Shown here piece after piece: positions 21,600 through 32,654 of a stretch of 64,000 bases of DNA; within the stretch, counting starts at the first letter, position 1, and each line of letters opens with the position of its first letter. This DNA comes from Cepaea nemoralis (taxonomy: Eukaryota > Mollusca > Gastropoda > Stylommatophora > Helicidae): assembly GCA_014155875.1 (NCBI GenBank), contig JACEFZ010024491.1, forward strand, positions 45,310-109,309. Reading direction: 5' to 3'. The translations under genes were made by a program, and so were the position numbers. Under the pieces are notes generated by a model. That model was not told where the DNA came from. It searched no databases and saw nothing but the letters and a program-made list of their open reading frames with translations.

Positions 21600-23554
21600 G
21601 TGTGGTAAATGGTGCAGTTACTGACCAGATTTGTTTATTAAACACTTAGTGCTGTGTGCTATAGGAACACTGGGACAAGCATCACGTCACAAGTTACAGG
21701 GTTCCTCTTCTTTTGTTTTCGTTTAGACTAGTATGTTGCTTCTTAAGTGTGTATGAGGCTTCTTAAGTGTGTATGAGGCATGTGTGAGGGAGATTCGGTC
21801 CCACCAGAAGCAAGATGAGCTTGCCCACTGTCGTGTCTTCCTCTAAAGTGTAGTCCCGGGAGTGAGGGGAGTCAACACCCACATTATAATTTTTTTTCCC
21901 TTTATCAATATCTTGGAGAATCCACCAGCTTCCGTCCAACACACTCCATGAGCCCATGGACACCTTTTCCTATCACTCTCTCACTGTCGTACTATGCCCC
22001 CTCTCATACTTCCCCAACGCAACATATTCAACAACTCTTGCTTCTAAAAATTAATACAGATTAATTTATTAAAAGAAAAGTGTAATGTACGAGAGACGTG
22101 TATGCGAAGAAAATGTGTGATGTGTTCTATAATGTGTGTAGGATCGGACTCTCAGATAATAGCATAGTCAGTTCATCCTTGCAAGGACACACCACAGCAC
22201 GTTAAGTCAGAACAAGTCCACCTCACCCGGTACTGTATCTCTCCTGCCGGACACCGACTGTCATCTGTAGCTACCTGGTAATCCATCTTCCTGATCATCC
22301 GAAATAGATACTGTTTGTAAATTACAGCTGATCATGGACCGGTTGCCCAATGCACATAATTTCCTATCGTTCTTAAAGAATGCACAAATCCTTTGTAGTG
22401 AGTATTTAGGTATCACTGTTATTGTTAATATACTTGAACCTAACTAGTGTCTATCTAGGTTCAGGTATCATGTCTTTTGAACTATTTCACTAGAATATAT
22501 CACACCATGTGACTATTATATTTTAATGTTCTTGTTTAGGTACCAATGTTCTTGTGCTGTGTGATGCATTAACAATCATCACCCATCTTAGGTAAACCAT
22601 CTTTCTTCTCAGACGTTATTCCTTTTTTGTAAGAAACATTTATGTGTCCAACTGGTGTTATGTCTAATTGACGTTGCACTTCATCAAACCCAGTGTTGAA
22701 CTTCCTCGTAACTGGTATGAAACCTGTGAGAGAAACAACACATCTTGTGATAGTACTAGTCACTGATCCTACCGGCTGAGTGTAAGCCTATTGCCTTGCT
22801 CAGTTATTTTATAGCTAACTAAACTCTGTCATAGAGCATGTTAGCTCGTCACCTACGTCCGAATCAGGCTATGACAAGGAAAGACCCATAAACAGAGTGC
22901 ACAACTTCAGTGGGCAAACCATTGAAAGATCCCCCCATTGGACACTTTCCCCATCTTAAATCTCTCCAATTATCACCCCTCTATCCTATTCATCCTAGCA
23001 GAGCCAATTATCACTTCACTACTCTAACTAGTTCTAACCTCCCTGGCTCAATCAATGTCAGAGTTGTCATCACTTGTTTTGACTCCCACACCAAGCTAGC
23101 GAGTTACTGTATGATCCCAACAACAGTTTTCAATAACAAGCCGCCATTTCGCTTGATGTAAGGAAACTCTAAATGACAGACGGGACTGTATTCTCCCGAG
23201 TTGGGCACTTCCGCTTGTCTCTGACTGTTTATGAACTGTCAAAGTGGTGTATAGATTCATCTCAATCACTTCCAAATGTTCCCATTTTGTCGACCCCATG
23301 TAAACACGTGCAGCTGCAACTTTTGACCGTCCTGGGGATTTTGACATCCAATTTGTTTTCTCTGTTAGTTAAAATAGTTTTGGCTTTGCAGATAGGCCGG
23401 TTAATCAGAAAGTCTCTATAGTAATCAACTGGTTAAACGCGGTGTTTTATTTTTGTGACACCCACCAAGACAATGGTCCCACAGAGGAGGGAGGATTATG
23501 TTTTCTCAACCAGTACGTTTTTCAGATCGACCCTGATCCATAAACACGGGTTAA
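21600..23554. other. intron 4, unassigned
   Basis: No recognisable domain, splice-bounded exon or terminal repeat was seen. Short open frames (for example 23096-23347 minus and 23173-23421 plus) lack known motifs. A small local tandem duplication (CTTCTTAAGTGTGTATGAGG) sits at 21738-21780. Confidence 0.4.
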
Positions 23555-24690
23555 GTTAGTTGCATATCCTTTACAGGACGTCGCAGTCAACACCAGCATA
23601 TTTTCCTGATGTGATCTCTTAGTCTTGCCACTTAATACCAAGAATTCTTCGCAGACACCGCATATGAAAGCTGTTTAAATGTTTCTCTTGGTGTGAGTAA
23701 GTTGTCCAGGTTTCACTGCCATAAAGAAGAGTACTAAGGACACAGGCTTGATAGACAAGGACTTTTGTTTTGGCAGTAAGCTTCCTGTTCTCCCAGACTC
23801 TTGTTCGTAACCTGTTCATTGTTGTTGCTGCCTTACCAATCCGGATGTTGATTTCCTGATCTAGGGATAATTTGCTATTTACCACTGATCCTAGATATGT
23901 AAAATGGTCTACCATCTCTAGTTCGGCGTCGTCAATAAAGATTGATGGTACCCCATGTGTGTTAAGTGGCAAGACAAAATCACAAATACTGAAGTATCGG
24001 AAAGATCAGGTTGTGTGACAGTTTATTCCATGCTCAGTCTTCGGATGTTGATTTCCTGATCTAGGGATAATTTGCTATTTACCACTGATCCTAGATATGT
24101 AAAATGGTCTACCATCTCTAGTTCGGCGTCGTCAATAAAGATTGATGGTACCCCATGTGTGTTAAGTGGCAAGACAAAATCACAAATACTGAAGTATTGG
24201 AAAGATCAGGTTGTGTGACAGTTTATTCCATGCTCAGTCTTCGTAGACTTAGATGGATAGGACATCTTAGGAGGATGGATGATGGTAGAATACCAAAGGA
24301 CATCTTTTTTGGTGAATTACAGATGGGTCGGCCTCTACTACGATACAAAGATGTCTGTAAGCGGGACATGATTGATACAGGCATTGATAATGCACATTGG
24401 GAGCAAGTCGCCGCTGAATGTGTTGCATGGAGGGCAAACATCAGAAATGGAATAAAGACAAAGGAGAAAGTTATTGCAGAAAAGACACACCGAGCGTGTG
24501 AGACGTAAGATGGTGCATGATGGTGGAAATGACCACGTGTTCACATGCACCCACTGTGAACGGACATTTACAGCGCAAATTGGCCTTATCAGTCACATGC
24601 GCTACCGCCATAGGTAAAAGTTATTATGCCTTTTTAAAGCACAAACCATCGTCTGTCAAGACGGCAAGGTGCCAATGTTGTTGTTGATCT
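23555..24690. mobile_element. RTE-like LINE 3' end with 5' inversion and 200-bp tandem duplication
   Basis: 23619-23960 is the inverted RT C-terminus of the family at 12725 (minus strand; corresponds to LINE ~15811-16145). It joins forward sequence starting TTAAGTGGCAAGAC, that is LINE ~16134 onward. A 200-bp unit spanning that junction (23843-24042) is repeated at 24043-24242. The forward part then runs to the LINE tail at ~24675 (CTGTCAAGACGGCAAGGTGC). It holds an intact-looking C2H2 finger in frame (TFTCTHCERTF-like, HMRYRHR then stop, at 24535-24615). A SINE-A fragment precedes it at 23560-23635. Confidence 0.8.
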
Positions 24691-24870
24691 CTTAGTAAGC
24701 TTTGTTCAGTAGTTTACCAATGCTTTCTGATCAACCGGTACACATACCATTTCGTTAAAAAAAACGAACGCAAGGCGGTCTGTTGCTAAAGCTGTGTTTC
24801 GAACGCGGGTATGTGGGCTTACGAACTACGTCCGTAACACCTTTGCCACGAAGCCGGCATAACCACAGGT
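24690..24870 (-). mobile_element. tRNA-derived SINE, family A
   Basis: On the minus strand: A-box-like GTGGCAAAGGTGTTACGG, then B-box-like GCGTTCGAAAC, then a body with GATCAGAAAGCATTGGTAAA. It ends in a short (CAA)n directly abutting the LINE tail. Confidence 0.7.
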
Positions 24871-25499
24871 ATCAGGCAAAAATTTCACATTTCTGACAGG
24901 AAAAATCGACGGGAAAGAGGGGTGGGCACTGGTCATAGCCTCTCATATGTCGTGGTCTAGAATATGTACAGACCTAACACTTCAAACCTCGCGCTAATAT
25001 CTTATATCTGCCAAGGGGGTACTTTTACCCTGTGGTTACAAAAGGAAATGTTTATAAATCTTTAGAAAATATACATCGATCGTTTCTAATATAAAGGAGA
25101 AATTGCTCATGTTATCTTAAGCAAGGGTAAAATAGATTACAGTTGAAAGGGCAAACTTACGTATCCTATAGACAAGCTGCAGTTTTTGCCACTGTACACA
25201 ACCATCCCGCATCAGTTGTCAACCTGTTTTGAAGCAGTGGCCCAGTTTGTCCCCCTTTATTCCCTCATTTGAGCATAAGCCCAGAACCAACTAATCTCGC
25301 GTCTGTTTGTTTTCTCCATGCAGGTCCATTTGTGTCCTGCCCGACATTATTCATCTGCCTCTATGTGAGTTAGTTCCTTGGATACTTCGCTCGCCATATA
25401 GGTCCAGACAAAAGACTTTCTATTGTGTTTGTCCAGTGAGTGTCCTGTCCCGCGAACGCGTCTCTTCCACACCTCTTGATTCATTGGTATATATTTATT

Positions 25500-25640
25500 A
25501 GTTCTACCACCAGAGGGTGCCATGGTGTAACGGTTGTGACGTTACGCTGACAATAACATGAGCGCATTAGGGCAAGGATTCGATGCCAGTTCACTACGGA
25601 AGGGAAAGCCTGGCCGTCGATTCCCCTATGCACTCAGACC
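25500..25640 (+). mobile_element. tRNA-like SINE head
   Basis: TGGTGTAACGG (A-box-like) and GGATTCGATGCC (B box) lie about 55 nt apart. This is spaced wider than in a tRNA gene, and no acceptor-stem pairing could be drawn. Probably a SINE head or decayed tRNA-derived repeat, not a functional tRNA gene. Confidence 0.45.
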
Positions 25641-25689
25641 TACAAAGATGTGATGATCCTAACCTTCACATACACAGCAGGTTCCTTCT

Positions 25690-26850
25690 AGGAGACTTGC
25701 TTGGTTGTTTTTGTTGTATCAGCTTCACAATGGTGATTCTGTCATACCATTTTAGCCATTCTGTTCCATGCAAGTACGAATTAATTCATGCTCGTTGTTT
25801 ATTACTAATTGCTTTAGTCATTCTCCACGTTTGTGATGCATACAGTAGTGTGGATTCAACGTTAACATTAAATATTTTAAGTTTGGTGCTAATTTTATTT
25901 TCCTTTGACTTCCATACATTTATTAGTGCTTTTATAGATCTTCTTTCATTTTGTAATTTTGTAATATCTCTATCTGACTCACAATCTTCGTCTATATTGC
26001 TTCCCATACACTCTCTTGTACTGAATGTGCCTGCTTCATGAAATGAGCTTTAAACATGGGAGATCGGGTTATCATTTGTTAGGCTTATTCTAATTACAAT
26101 GTTGAGAATATCTTGGTAACTAATAGCGATTGCCTGGACGAGGCTAATTAGAGTCATCATCATCAAGTGCCGTGCCGGCTGGCGTAGGCGTTCATGGCTC
26201 TCCACAGATCTCGGTCTTTGGTGTTCTGGATCAACTCTGCTGATGATATTCCTCCATGCTATCGTCTCAGTCCGTCCAGCATCATTTCTCTTGGTCTGCC
26301 TCTGCCTCTCTTCCCCTCGATCTTTCCAGTTGTCACGATGTTATCATCACATGACCAAAGAAAGCTGTTTGTCTCTTTCTTATTGTTGTATATAGTGTTC
26401 TAGTTTCATTAGCCTCTTTCAGGCAATCGTTTTTAGTTACTACCTACTTCATTATTAATCTTTATGGCAGTTTGTTGTTTCCAATATATGTTTTTTACAA
26501 GTCTATAAGTATTTTCCATCAATTTGTAGATCTGCAAGCATTTTTATCATGGTGACATGTCTTACTTTATCTAATACCTTTGTGTAGTCAATAAAACAAA
26601 TATGTAAGTCTTTGTTTATTTCTACAGAACGTTCAATGAATGTTCTCAACATATATACAACATTTACTGTACCCTTGCCTTCTACAAACTCACATTGTTC
26701 TTCTCCTATTTTGGGTTGTATTTTCTTCCTAACTCTTTGCATGATAATTCTTAGCAAAATCTTCGTGATATTGCTCATTATACTAATTGTTCGATGTTGA
26801 TCACATTCCAAGCCTCCTGATTTCTTTGGGATTGCAATAAATATAGAATT
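25690..26850 (-). mobile_element. LINE reverse-transcriptase remnants with an inner inverted LINE tail
   Basis: On the minus strand, 26811-26503 encodes RT (ISIMSNITKILLRIIMQRVR, EEQCEFVEGKGTVN, HICFIDYTKVLDKV), with motif A Asp retained. 26007-25786 encodes a later RT part (STLLYASQTWRMTK). Between them, 26150-26440 is the inverted 3' end of another LINE: IVTTGKIEGKRGRGRPREMM on the minus strand, with a (TGATGA)n tail. 26045-26150 is a + strand piece of the same LINE (ATTGCCTGGACGAGGCTAA), giving an opposed pair. All are non-functional. Confidence 0.65.
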
Positions 26851-26925
26851 ATATAATTCAGGAGGTATATCTCCAGTATCATATATTGTGGTCAGCTATC
26901 TAGTCCCTTACAAAATTTATTTGGA

Positions 26926-28470
26926 ATTCCAATGGTTTGGAGAGAGCCCAAGAAACACTATGACGACTGTTATTTCTGTGTTGTCAACATTAAGGGAATT
27001 AATTGAAAAAATCACAATCATTAAAATATCCAGATTTAGATTCTGTTAGATTACCTAATTCACACGGAGATGACATACAAATTCCATCTTTCAGTCATAT
27101 TTCGGATTCACTGCTAGAAGATGAAACAGCAGTGGCATGCTGAACGATAAGTGACAGTGATGGTGATTTAGAAGATGATTTTCGAGCTGCCAAACGCTTC
27201 GACCAGCGTGAATTGTATGATCTAATCTGAGATCTATATCTCTCCAAGGAATCATCAGAACATTTGGCTTCAAGATTGAAAGCACAAAAGTTACTGACTG
27301 CTGAAACAAAGGTTACATATTACCGCAGCAGAAGGCAAGGTTTTCTTCCATTCTTTTGTAAAGAAAACAACCTTGTGTTTCGTACTAATGTAGGAGGCCA
27401 TGTAAACGAAATGGGTATAGGTTATACACCAGATGAGTGGCGACTTTTCATTGACAGCTCTAAAAGAAGTTTGTAAGATGTCCTCTTAGGCAATGGTAAC
27501 AAATATGGCTCACTTCCAATTGCCCGTTCTACTACAATGAAGGAGGAGTATGCTACAATAAGCACAGTTCTGAAAAAATGCATTGTATTTAGAACATAAA
27601 TGGATGGTTTGTGCAGATCTTAAAATGATGAAATTCTTGCTTGGACAGCAAAGGGGGTTCACCAAATATTCATGCTTTATATGTTTGTGGGATAGCAGTG
27701 CAAACGATACGCACTGGACAAAGAAACAGTGGCTGTTGAGGGATGAATTTAAAGTTGGAGAAGAAAATATTGTCAACAAGCCTCTCATTGATCGAAAAAG
27801 ACTTCTACTGCCACCATTACGTAAAAAGATTGGCTTGATAAAGCGGTCTGTTAAGGCACTGAACAAAGATGGTACCTGTTTAATTATGAATACAGAAAGT
27901 TGTCTGAATTAAGCATAGACAAATTTAAAGCAGGAATTTTTGATGGACCCCAAATTAGAGAGTTAATTAACGATTAAAATTTTATTGATTCGATTAACAT
28001 AACACATTGTACAGCCACACGGAATGACTATTCAGTGCCGCCCACCGGGCGCTGGAACGCAAATTATTCCTCCCCATGACGCTTGACGGCAGAAGTGGAA
28101 GAAGAAGATGATGATGATGATTAACATAACTGAGTCCACAGCCTAGTCATCATTTGTTTTAGTTGTGCAAAACCATTCTGGGTAACTTTATAGCAGACAA
28201 TTATTCTGAATTAGTTGAAAACATGCTTTTGTCGAGTTTTTGTAAGCGTGGATGCAACATGAGCATAAATTTGCACTACCTCCATAACCATTTACATTTC
28301 TTTCCCGAGAATCTTGGCGACTTTAGTGAGGAGCAAGGTGAAAGATTTCACCAAGATATAAAAACAATGGAAGAGAGATACCAAGGACTTTGTGATGCCC
28401 ACATGATGGCAGATTACTGTTTGACCCTTAAGCATGATTGTCCGGGCACATCACATTCTAGAAAGTCCTA
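26926..28470 (+). pseudogene. decayed copy of a repetitive invertebrate gene (WRLFIDSSKRSL family)
   Basis: Ordered fragments in changing frames: HYDDCYFC (26950), YPDLDSVRLP (27027), RRQGFLPFFCKENNLVF, GYTPDEWRLFIDSSKRSL (27420-27473), GNGNKYGSLPIA, LPPLRKKIGLIKRSVKAL (27808), FKAGIFDGPQIREL (27927), INLHYLHNHLHFFPENLGDF and EEQGERFHQDIKTMEERYQG (28330-28385). From memory this is a high-copy protein family scattered in several invertebrate genomes. Its behaviour suggests a mobile or retroposed gene, but I do not know its function. Many stops and shifts, plus a short inserted element (28004-28118), make this copy dead. Confidence 0.65.
28004..28118 (+). mobile_element. short SINE-like insertion with 12-bp TSD
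   Basis: Flanked by GATTAACATAAC (27992-28003 and 28119-28130). The 115-bp insert contains TGCCGCCCACCGGGCGCTGG and ends in (GAA)n(GAT)n. The 12-bp target duplication plus a simple 3' tail indicates target-primed retrotransposition. It lacks clear A/B boxes, so it may be a 5'-truncated SINE or LINE tip. Confidence 0.75.
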
Positions 28471-28764
28471 GAAAAGAAGCTTTGTGTATGTTAACTACAG
28501 ATACAAAATGCTAGTGGTAAAGTTGCACTACATTTTTGGTGTTTTATATGAAGGCAATAAATAATGTGAATGCAGATTACAGTCAAAATACCACTGATGA
28601 CATCTAACTCTAGGCTCGTAAATAACAATTGCCCTACAAAGAAGGTCATTCTTAGGTATCTCAAAAACTAGAGCTGATAGAAAACAATTTGATTACATTT
28701 TTGGAATCAGCAACAAAATATTACACAAGAACAGCTGTACAATGCAAGGCACCAAAATGTGTAT

Positions 28765-29345
28765 AGTCTAGTGTTACCAACAATAGCGACACAATGAAAG
28801 AAATTAAAAGACGAATATCTATTGCTCTTCAAAAACTAAAACAAATGTATAAATTGTGGCGTGAGACAGATAGACCTAACAATTATATTTTTACCAGCAT
28901 GCATCTTTCCCAATACAACGTACGCCTGTGAGACCTGGACACTTACTAAACAAGCTGAATAGCGGAAAAATGCTATGGATGTGAATGTTATAGACGGGTT
29001 CTAAGAATATCTTGGGTAAAGAAATGAACAAATGCATCCATACTTCAAGAGCTGAATATTGAAGAATGTTGGCAACCAAAGACGATAAAACAAAGAAAAT
29101 TGAAATATTTTTGTCACTTGAAACGACACGAAATTTTGGAGAGAACAATAATGGAGAGGTTTTTGCCCGAGAAGAGAGGAAGAGGAAGGCCAAAGAGAAG
29201 ATGAGTGCAGGATGTGGCAGATGATCTCCAGATGGGTGTATCTGGCGTAGGACATCTTGCTTATGACCGAGATGTTTCCGGAAAGTTGTTTATGGGAGCG
29301 AGATTCTGCAAAAAAACATGCTACTGGATAAATGAATGAATTGTT
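28765..29345 (+). mobile_element. 5'-truncated LINE (same family as 6144-10870)
   Basis: Runs from the segment GACACAATGAAAGAAATTAA through the RT C-terminal coding region (TNAS/ILQEL-like, GRGRPKRR-like) to a short (GAAT) tail. It has no hAT insertion at the site occupied in the other copy. Frameshifts and stops throughout. Confidence 0.75.
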
Positions 29346-29462
29346 GATTTGCGGTTTGCATATATGACATTGCATTGTATCTGTTCCTCATAATCACTTT
29401 GTATCGTTCTAATATTTCTTTATCTGCTCTTAGTTTTATTATCTACATCTAATTTACATCTA

Positions 29463-29464
<2 letters not shown>

Positions 29465-29505
<41 letters not shown>
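29465..29505. repeat. poly(C) tract, 41 nt
   Basis: An uninterrupted run of about 41 C, then CTCCCGCTCCCCC, in intron 4, 275 bp upstream of the next exon. The exact length may be unreliable in assembly. Confidence 0.9.
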
Positions 29506-29508
<3 letters not shown>

Positions 29509-29780
29509 CGCTCCCCCAATTTCAATCTTACTTTTTTTTGACTTCATTGTGGTACGCGATCAGTGTTTGCCTTATTTCTAGGATGCAAATATAGTCTCCA
29601 TATTGTAGTAATTTTTTGGACATCACTTTCGATTATTATATTTAATTTATAAACGCCAAAATGTCGCACCTACTTTAATATTGTAGCAATATTGCCTACA
29701 CTTGTGCATTATTAGCAATAGTTTTAGCAAAACGATATCTGTCACAGTATTCTATAATTTCATATATAAATCATTCACAG

Positions 29781-29913
29781 CAACTATGTCTGGGAGGCAA
29801 CGAAGTCAATATCTGACCCTGGCAAACTCAAGTGGGATTTGACCTTGTGCAATCTACTGGCATGGGTTATCATTTGTATCTGCCTTATTAAAGGTGTTAA
29901 AACCATGGGAAAG
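29781..29913 (+). CDS. SLC6 exon encoding TM4
   Basis: Acceptor TCATTCACAG, donor GGGAAAG|GTATTT; 133 nt entering in phase 2 and leaving in phase 0. It encodes NYVWEATKSISDPGKLKWDL, TLCNLLAWVIICICLIKGVK and TMGK. D-P-G-x-L-x-W and L-L-A-W-V-I...KGVKxxGK are the standard TM4 signature of SLC6 carriers. Phase joins correctly with 19235-19289 and 30276-30410. Confidence 0.93.
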
Positions 29914-30275
29914 GTATTTTTCTTGATGTTTACTATAAAGCGATTGTTCATTGAGGGGGGAAGTTACTCTAGAAAACAAGCAATGTTTCAACAGTACAAG
30001 TTATGCCCACTTAGAAACTGAGTCTAGTAAATTAATTATATCTAGAAAGTTTGTGTTCTTTCAAGAACATCAAATGGTAATTTCCTTCAAGAACAGTAAA
30101 TGGTGGTCATCATTTAACTATGCACTTGTCTTTCATTGTTGACAAAAATACACAGAAAGAAAAACTATAGTTATATTATTCAATAGATCACCGGTAGTAA
30201 GAAGCAGTGTGGGGTACTTGTCTACCTGTCACCTAATGATAATGATTTATCGTTCCTCTCTTGTGTGTTTTGCAG

Positions 30276-30410
30276 GCGGTGTATTTCTTTGCCCTGTTTC
30301 CTTACGTAGTGATGACTGCCTTGTTAATTAGAGGATGTACGCTACCTGGAGCAAGGAAAGGAATTGATTTCTACCTCAGCCCGGATACCAGTAAACTGAA
30401 GGACGCAAAA
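30276..30410 (+). CDS. SLC6 exon encoding TM5 and extracellular loop 3
   Basis: Acceptor GTGTTTTGCAG, donor GCAAAA|GTAAGT; 45 whole codons, phase 0 to 0. It encodes [40 protein letters not shown] and LKDAK. F-P-Y-V-V and R-G-x-T-L-P-G-A are conserved TM5/loop features. The intron before it is only 362 bp, the shortest in this gene; the intron after is 15.7 kb. Confidence 0.94.
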
Positions 30411-30989
30411 GTAAGTTGCAGTCGTGTGAAGCAGTTTTTTTCCCTGGGATTGTCTCAGAAGGACCGACGATTCCCCCCCCCCCCCCCTGAGATTCTCTAA
30501 AACGGGTTTATTAACCTTGTCTCACATGTAGATAAAATCGGAATATAGACCAATGTTCAATGACATGTTGTCGACACTATACACAGATCGAAGCCAAGGA
30601 TGACGATATATCAAATCTAGGTGATAAAACAGCTTATTACCACTAGGCGAACAAAAACGACTGAACCTTTTTGGTGAACATAATAATTACATCATCATCA
30701 CATCATATATATATAGATAGAAGTAGGATAGAGACAGATAGAAGTAGGACAAGGACGGAGGAAAGTAAAGGACAAAGACAGGTCATAATAAGGACCTGTA
30801 CAAGAGTATAGATAGTAAGAGACAGTAGAAGGAGATAGAACTCCAAACTAGTGTTAGAACCAGACCTAGACAGGACACGCATGTGTCATAGCTAGGACAT
30901 GACGAGGACATACCGGGATTCATTCCCGAAATAGGACAGAGTACAGTAATCACGGGGATTACCCGTAAACAGACTGAACTCTAGTATAG
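30411..30989. other. intron 6, unassigned start
   Basis: Contains a poly(C) run at 30474-30487 and purine-rich AGATAGAAGTAGGA-type repeats at 30712-30850. No coding or mobile-element signature was identified before the LTR. Confidence 0.4.
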
Positions 30990-31250
30990 TGTAACAGTAA
31001 GGGAGTACTGGGGTATTATTAGAATCTAGTGGGAAACAGATACAGCACGATTGAGCATCGAGAGTGAAAGGGAGAGAGATGCTCAATCGTGACGTATTGG
31101 GTTGGCAAGGGCAGTTAAGATCCGGCCTTTGACTTGAGAGGAGGTTAACATCAGGCCTTTGATAAGACAAGAAGCTGATTGTCATCATGTGCAAATAAAC
31201 TTTATATCAACAAATACAACCCGTCGTTCGAGTTCCTGTACACTGTTATA
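30990..31250 (+). repeat. 5' LTR
   Basis: Begins TGTAACAGTAAGGGAG and ends GTACACTGTTATA. An inner inverted pair, GATTGAGCATC...GATGCTCAATC (around 31051-31088), forms a strong hairpin. CAAATAAACTTTATATC near 31192 contains the likely polyadenylation signal. The 3' end is TA instead of the usual CA. Confidence 0.88.
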
Positions 31251-31534
31251 GGACTCGAAATGGTGCCGCTTAACCACGATACTGGATTTTGCCGTCGCGG
31301 ACGCAATCCGAAGTACTAGTAAACCATCAAAGGATCCAGACCAGACTGCCTAAAAAAGGTATTTAGAACAGACGTTTTCTCAAATCAGTTTTTAAAAGGA
31401 GCTACTGTCTGTTCGAGGTTTTTGTCAAAGTCGGAAGCCGCTTGTTATTGTTCCATGCTCCGGTCAAATAACTCCTAGAAACAGTTTCGGCACGTGGTGG
31501 AACAACCAGTGAAGTGATGCCCAGTAAAATTCAG

Positions 31535-32025
31535 TACAACTCAAGAGGCCTGATATAGCCGTTGCTTTTCATTGTACAACTCAAGAGGCTTGGTAGAGCC
31601 GTCGCTTTGCATAGTACAACTCAAGAGGCTTGGCTTGATATAGCCGTTGCTTTTCATTGTACAACTCAAGAGGCTTGGTAGAGCCGTCGCTTTGCATAGT
31701 ACAACTCCAGAGGCTTGCCATAGCCGTTGTCTGAACTTTAGCGTTATCAAAGGGCTCAACATAGCCGTTGTCTGAACTTTAGCGTTATCAAAGGGCTTGC
31801 CATAGCCGTTGTCTGAACTTTAGCGTTATCAAAGGGCTTGCCATAGCCGTTGTCTGAACTTAAGCGTTATCAAAGGGCTTGCCATAGCCGTTGTCTGAAC
31901 TTTAGCGTTATCAAAGGGCTTGCCATAGCCGTTGTCTGAACTTTAGCGTTATCAAAGGGCTTACCATAGCCGTGGTCTGAACTTTAGGCGTTTCCAAAGG
32001 GCTTACCATAGCCTGAGTTTTGCTA
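31535..32025 (+). repeat. tandem repeats in the LTR element leader
   Basis: First come about four ~40-60 bp units with ACAACTCAAGAGGCTTGGTA and GAGCCGTCGCTTTGCATAGT. Then come about seven 41-bp units of TTGCCATAGCCGTTGTCTGA plus ACTTTAGCGTTATCAAAGGGC. The two repeat types share the CATAGCCGTTG/TATAGCCGTTG core. The region sits between the primer site and the ORF, where packaging signals are found in LTR elements. Confidence 0.88.
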
Positions 32026-32654
32026 TTTTCAAGCCGCCACCTACGTTGTCGCTATCTCAAGACGTCGATGATGTACCCCACCCGGGGTGAAAACAAAGGC
32101 TAGAAATCTCAGATGGGACCCAACCAGGGGTTGAAGATTATCCCGGCATCCCAAGAGAAGTGACGAAATTACCTGAGGGAAGAGACAGACTACCTGAACT
32201 CTGCTACCTGAACTCCGCGACTGATTTTCAGCTGACGCAGGCTCCTGGTGCTCGAACGAAATCTGACGAGAGTCGAAGAAAGTACGTGCTTGAGTCAGGA
32301 AACAAAATCAGGGTAAAATTGTGTGGTTCCCAAACATAGAAACTAACTGTAGTTTTACGAAACAAGGGAGTGTATTCCTTAAATTAAGAAATTGAAATTG
32401 TGTGGTTCTTTGCTTGCTTTGTTTAAGTATATTTCAGCATGGCGGAACAAGACACCTTAGCACAAGTTTTGACGTTAAGTTAGGAAATTACAAAAGTGAA
32501 ATTGGTTACTTGTATAAATATTTCAGCTTAGAAGACTCAGCACAGCACATATTTCAGCTGAACTCAGGACAAGTTTTTTTTCTCCAGGTACCAAAGAAAT
32601 ATACAGAAGAAGAAGTGAAAATATTGTTTCAGCTGGATAGATATTTCAAAGGAA

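Noticed and set aside
25500..25640. Functional tRNA gene
   Set aside because: A- and B-box-like motifs are present but no cloverleaf with paired acceptor stem; spacing and context fit a SINE.
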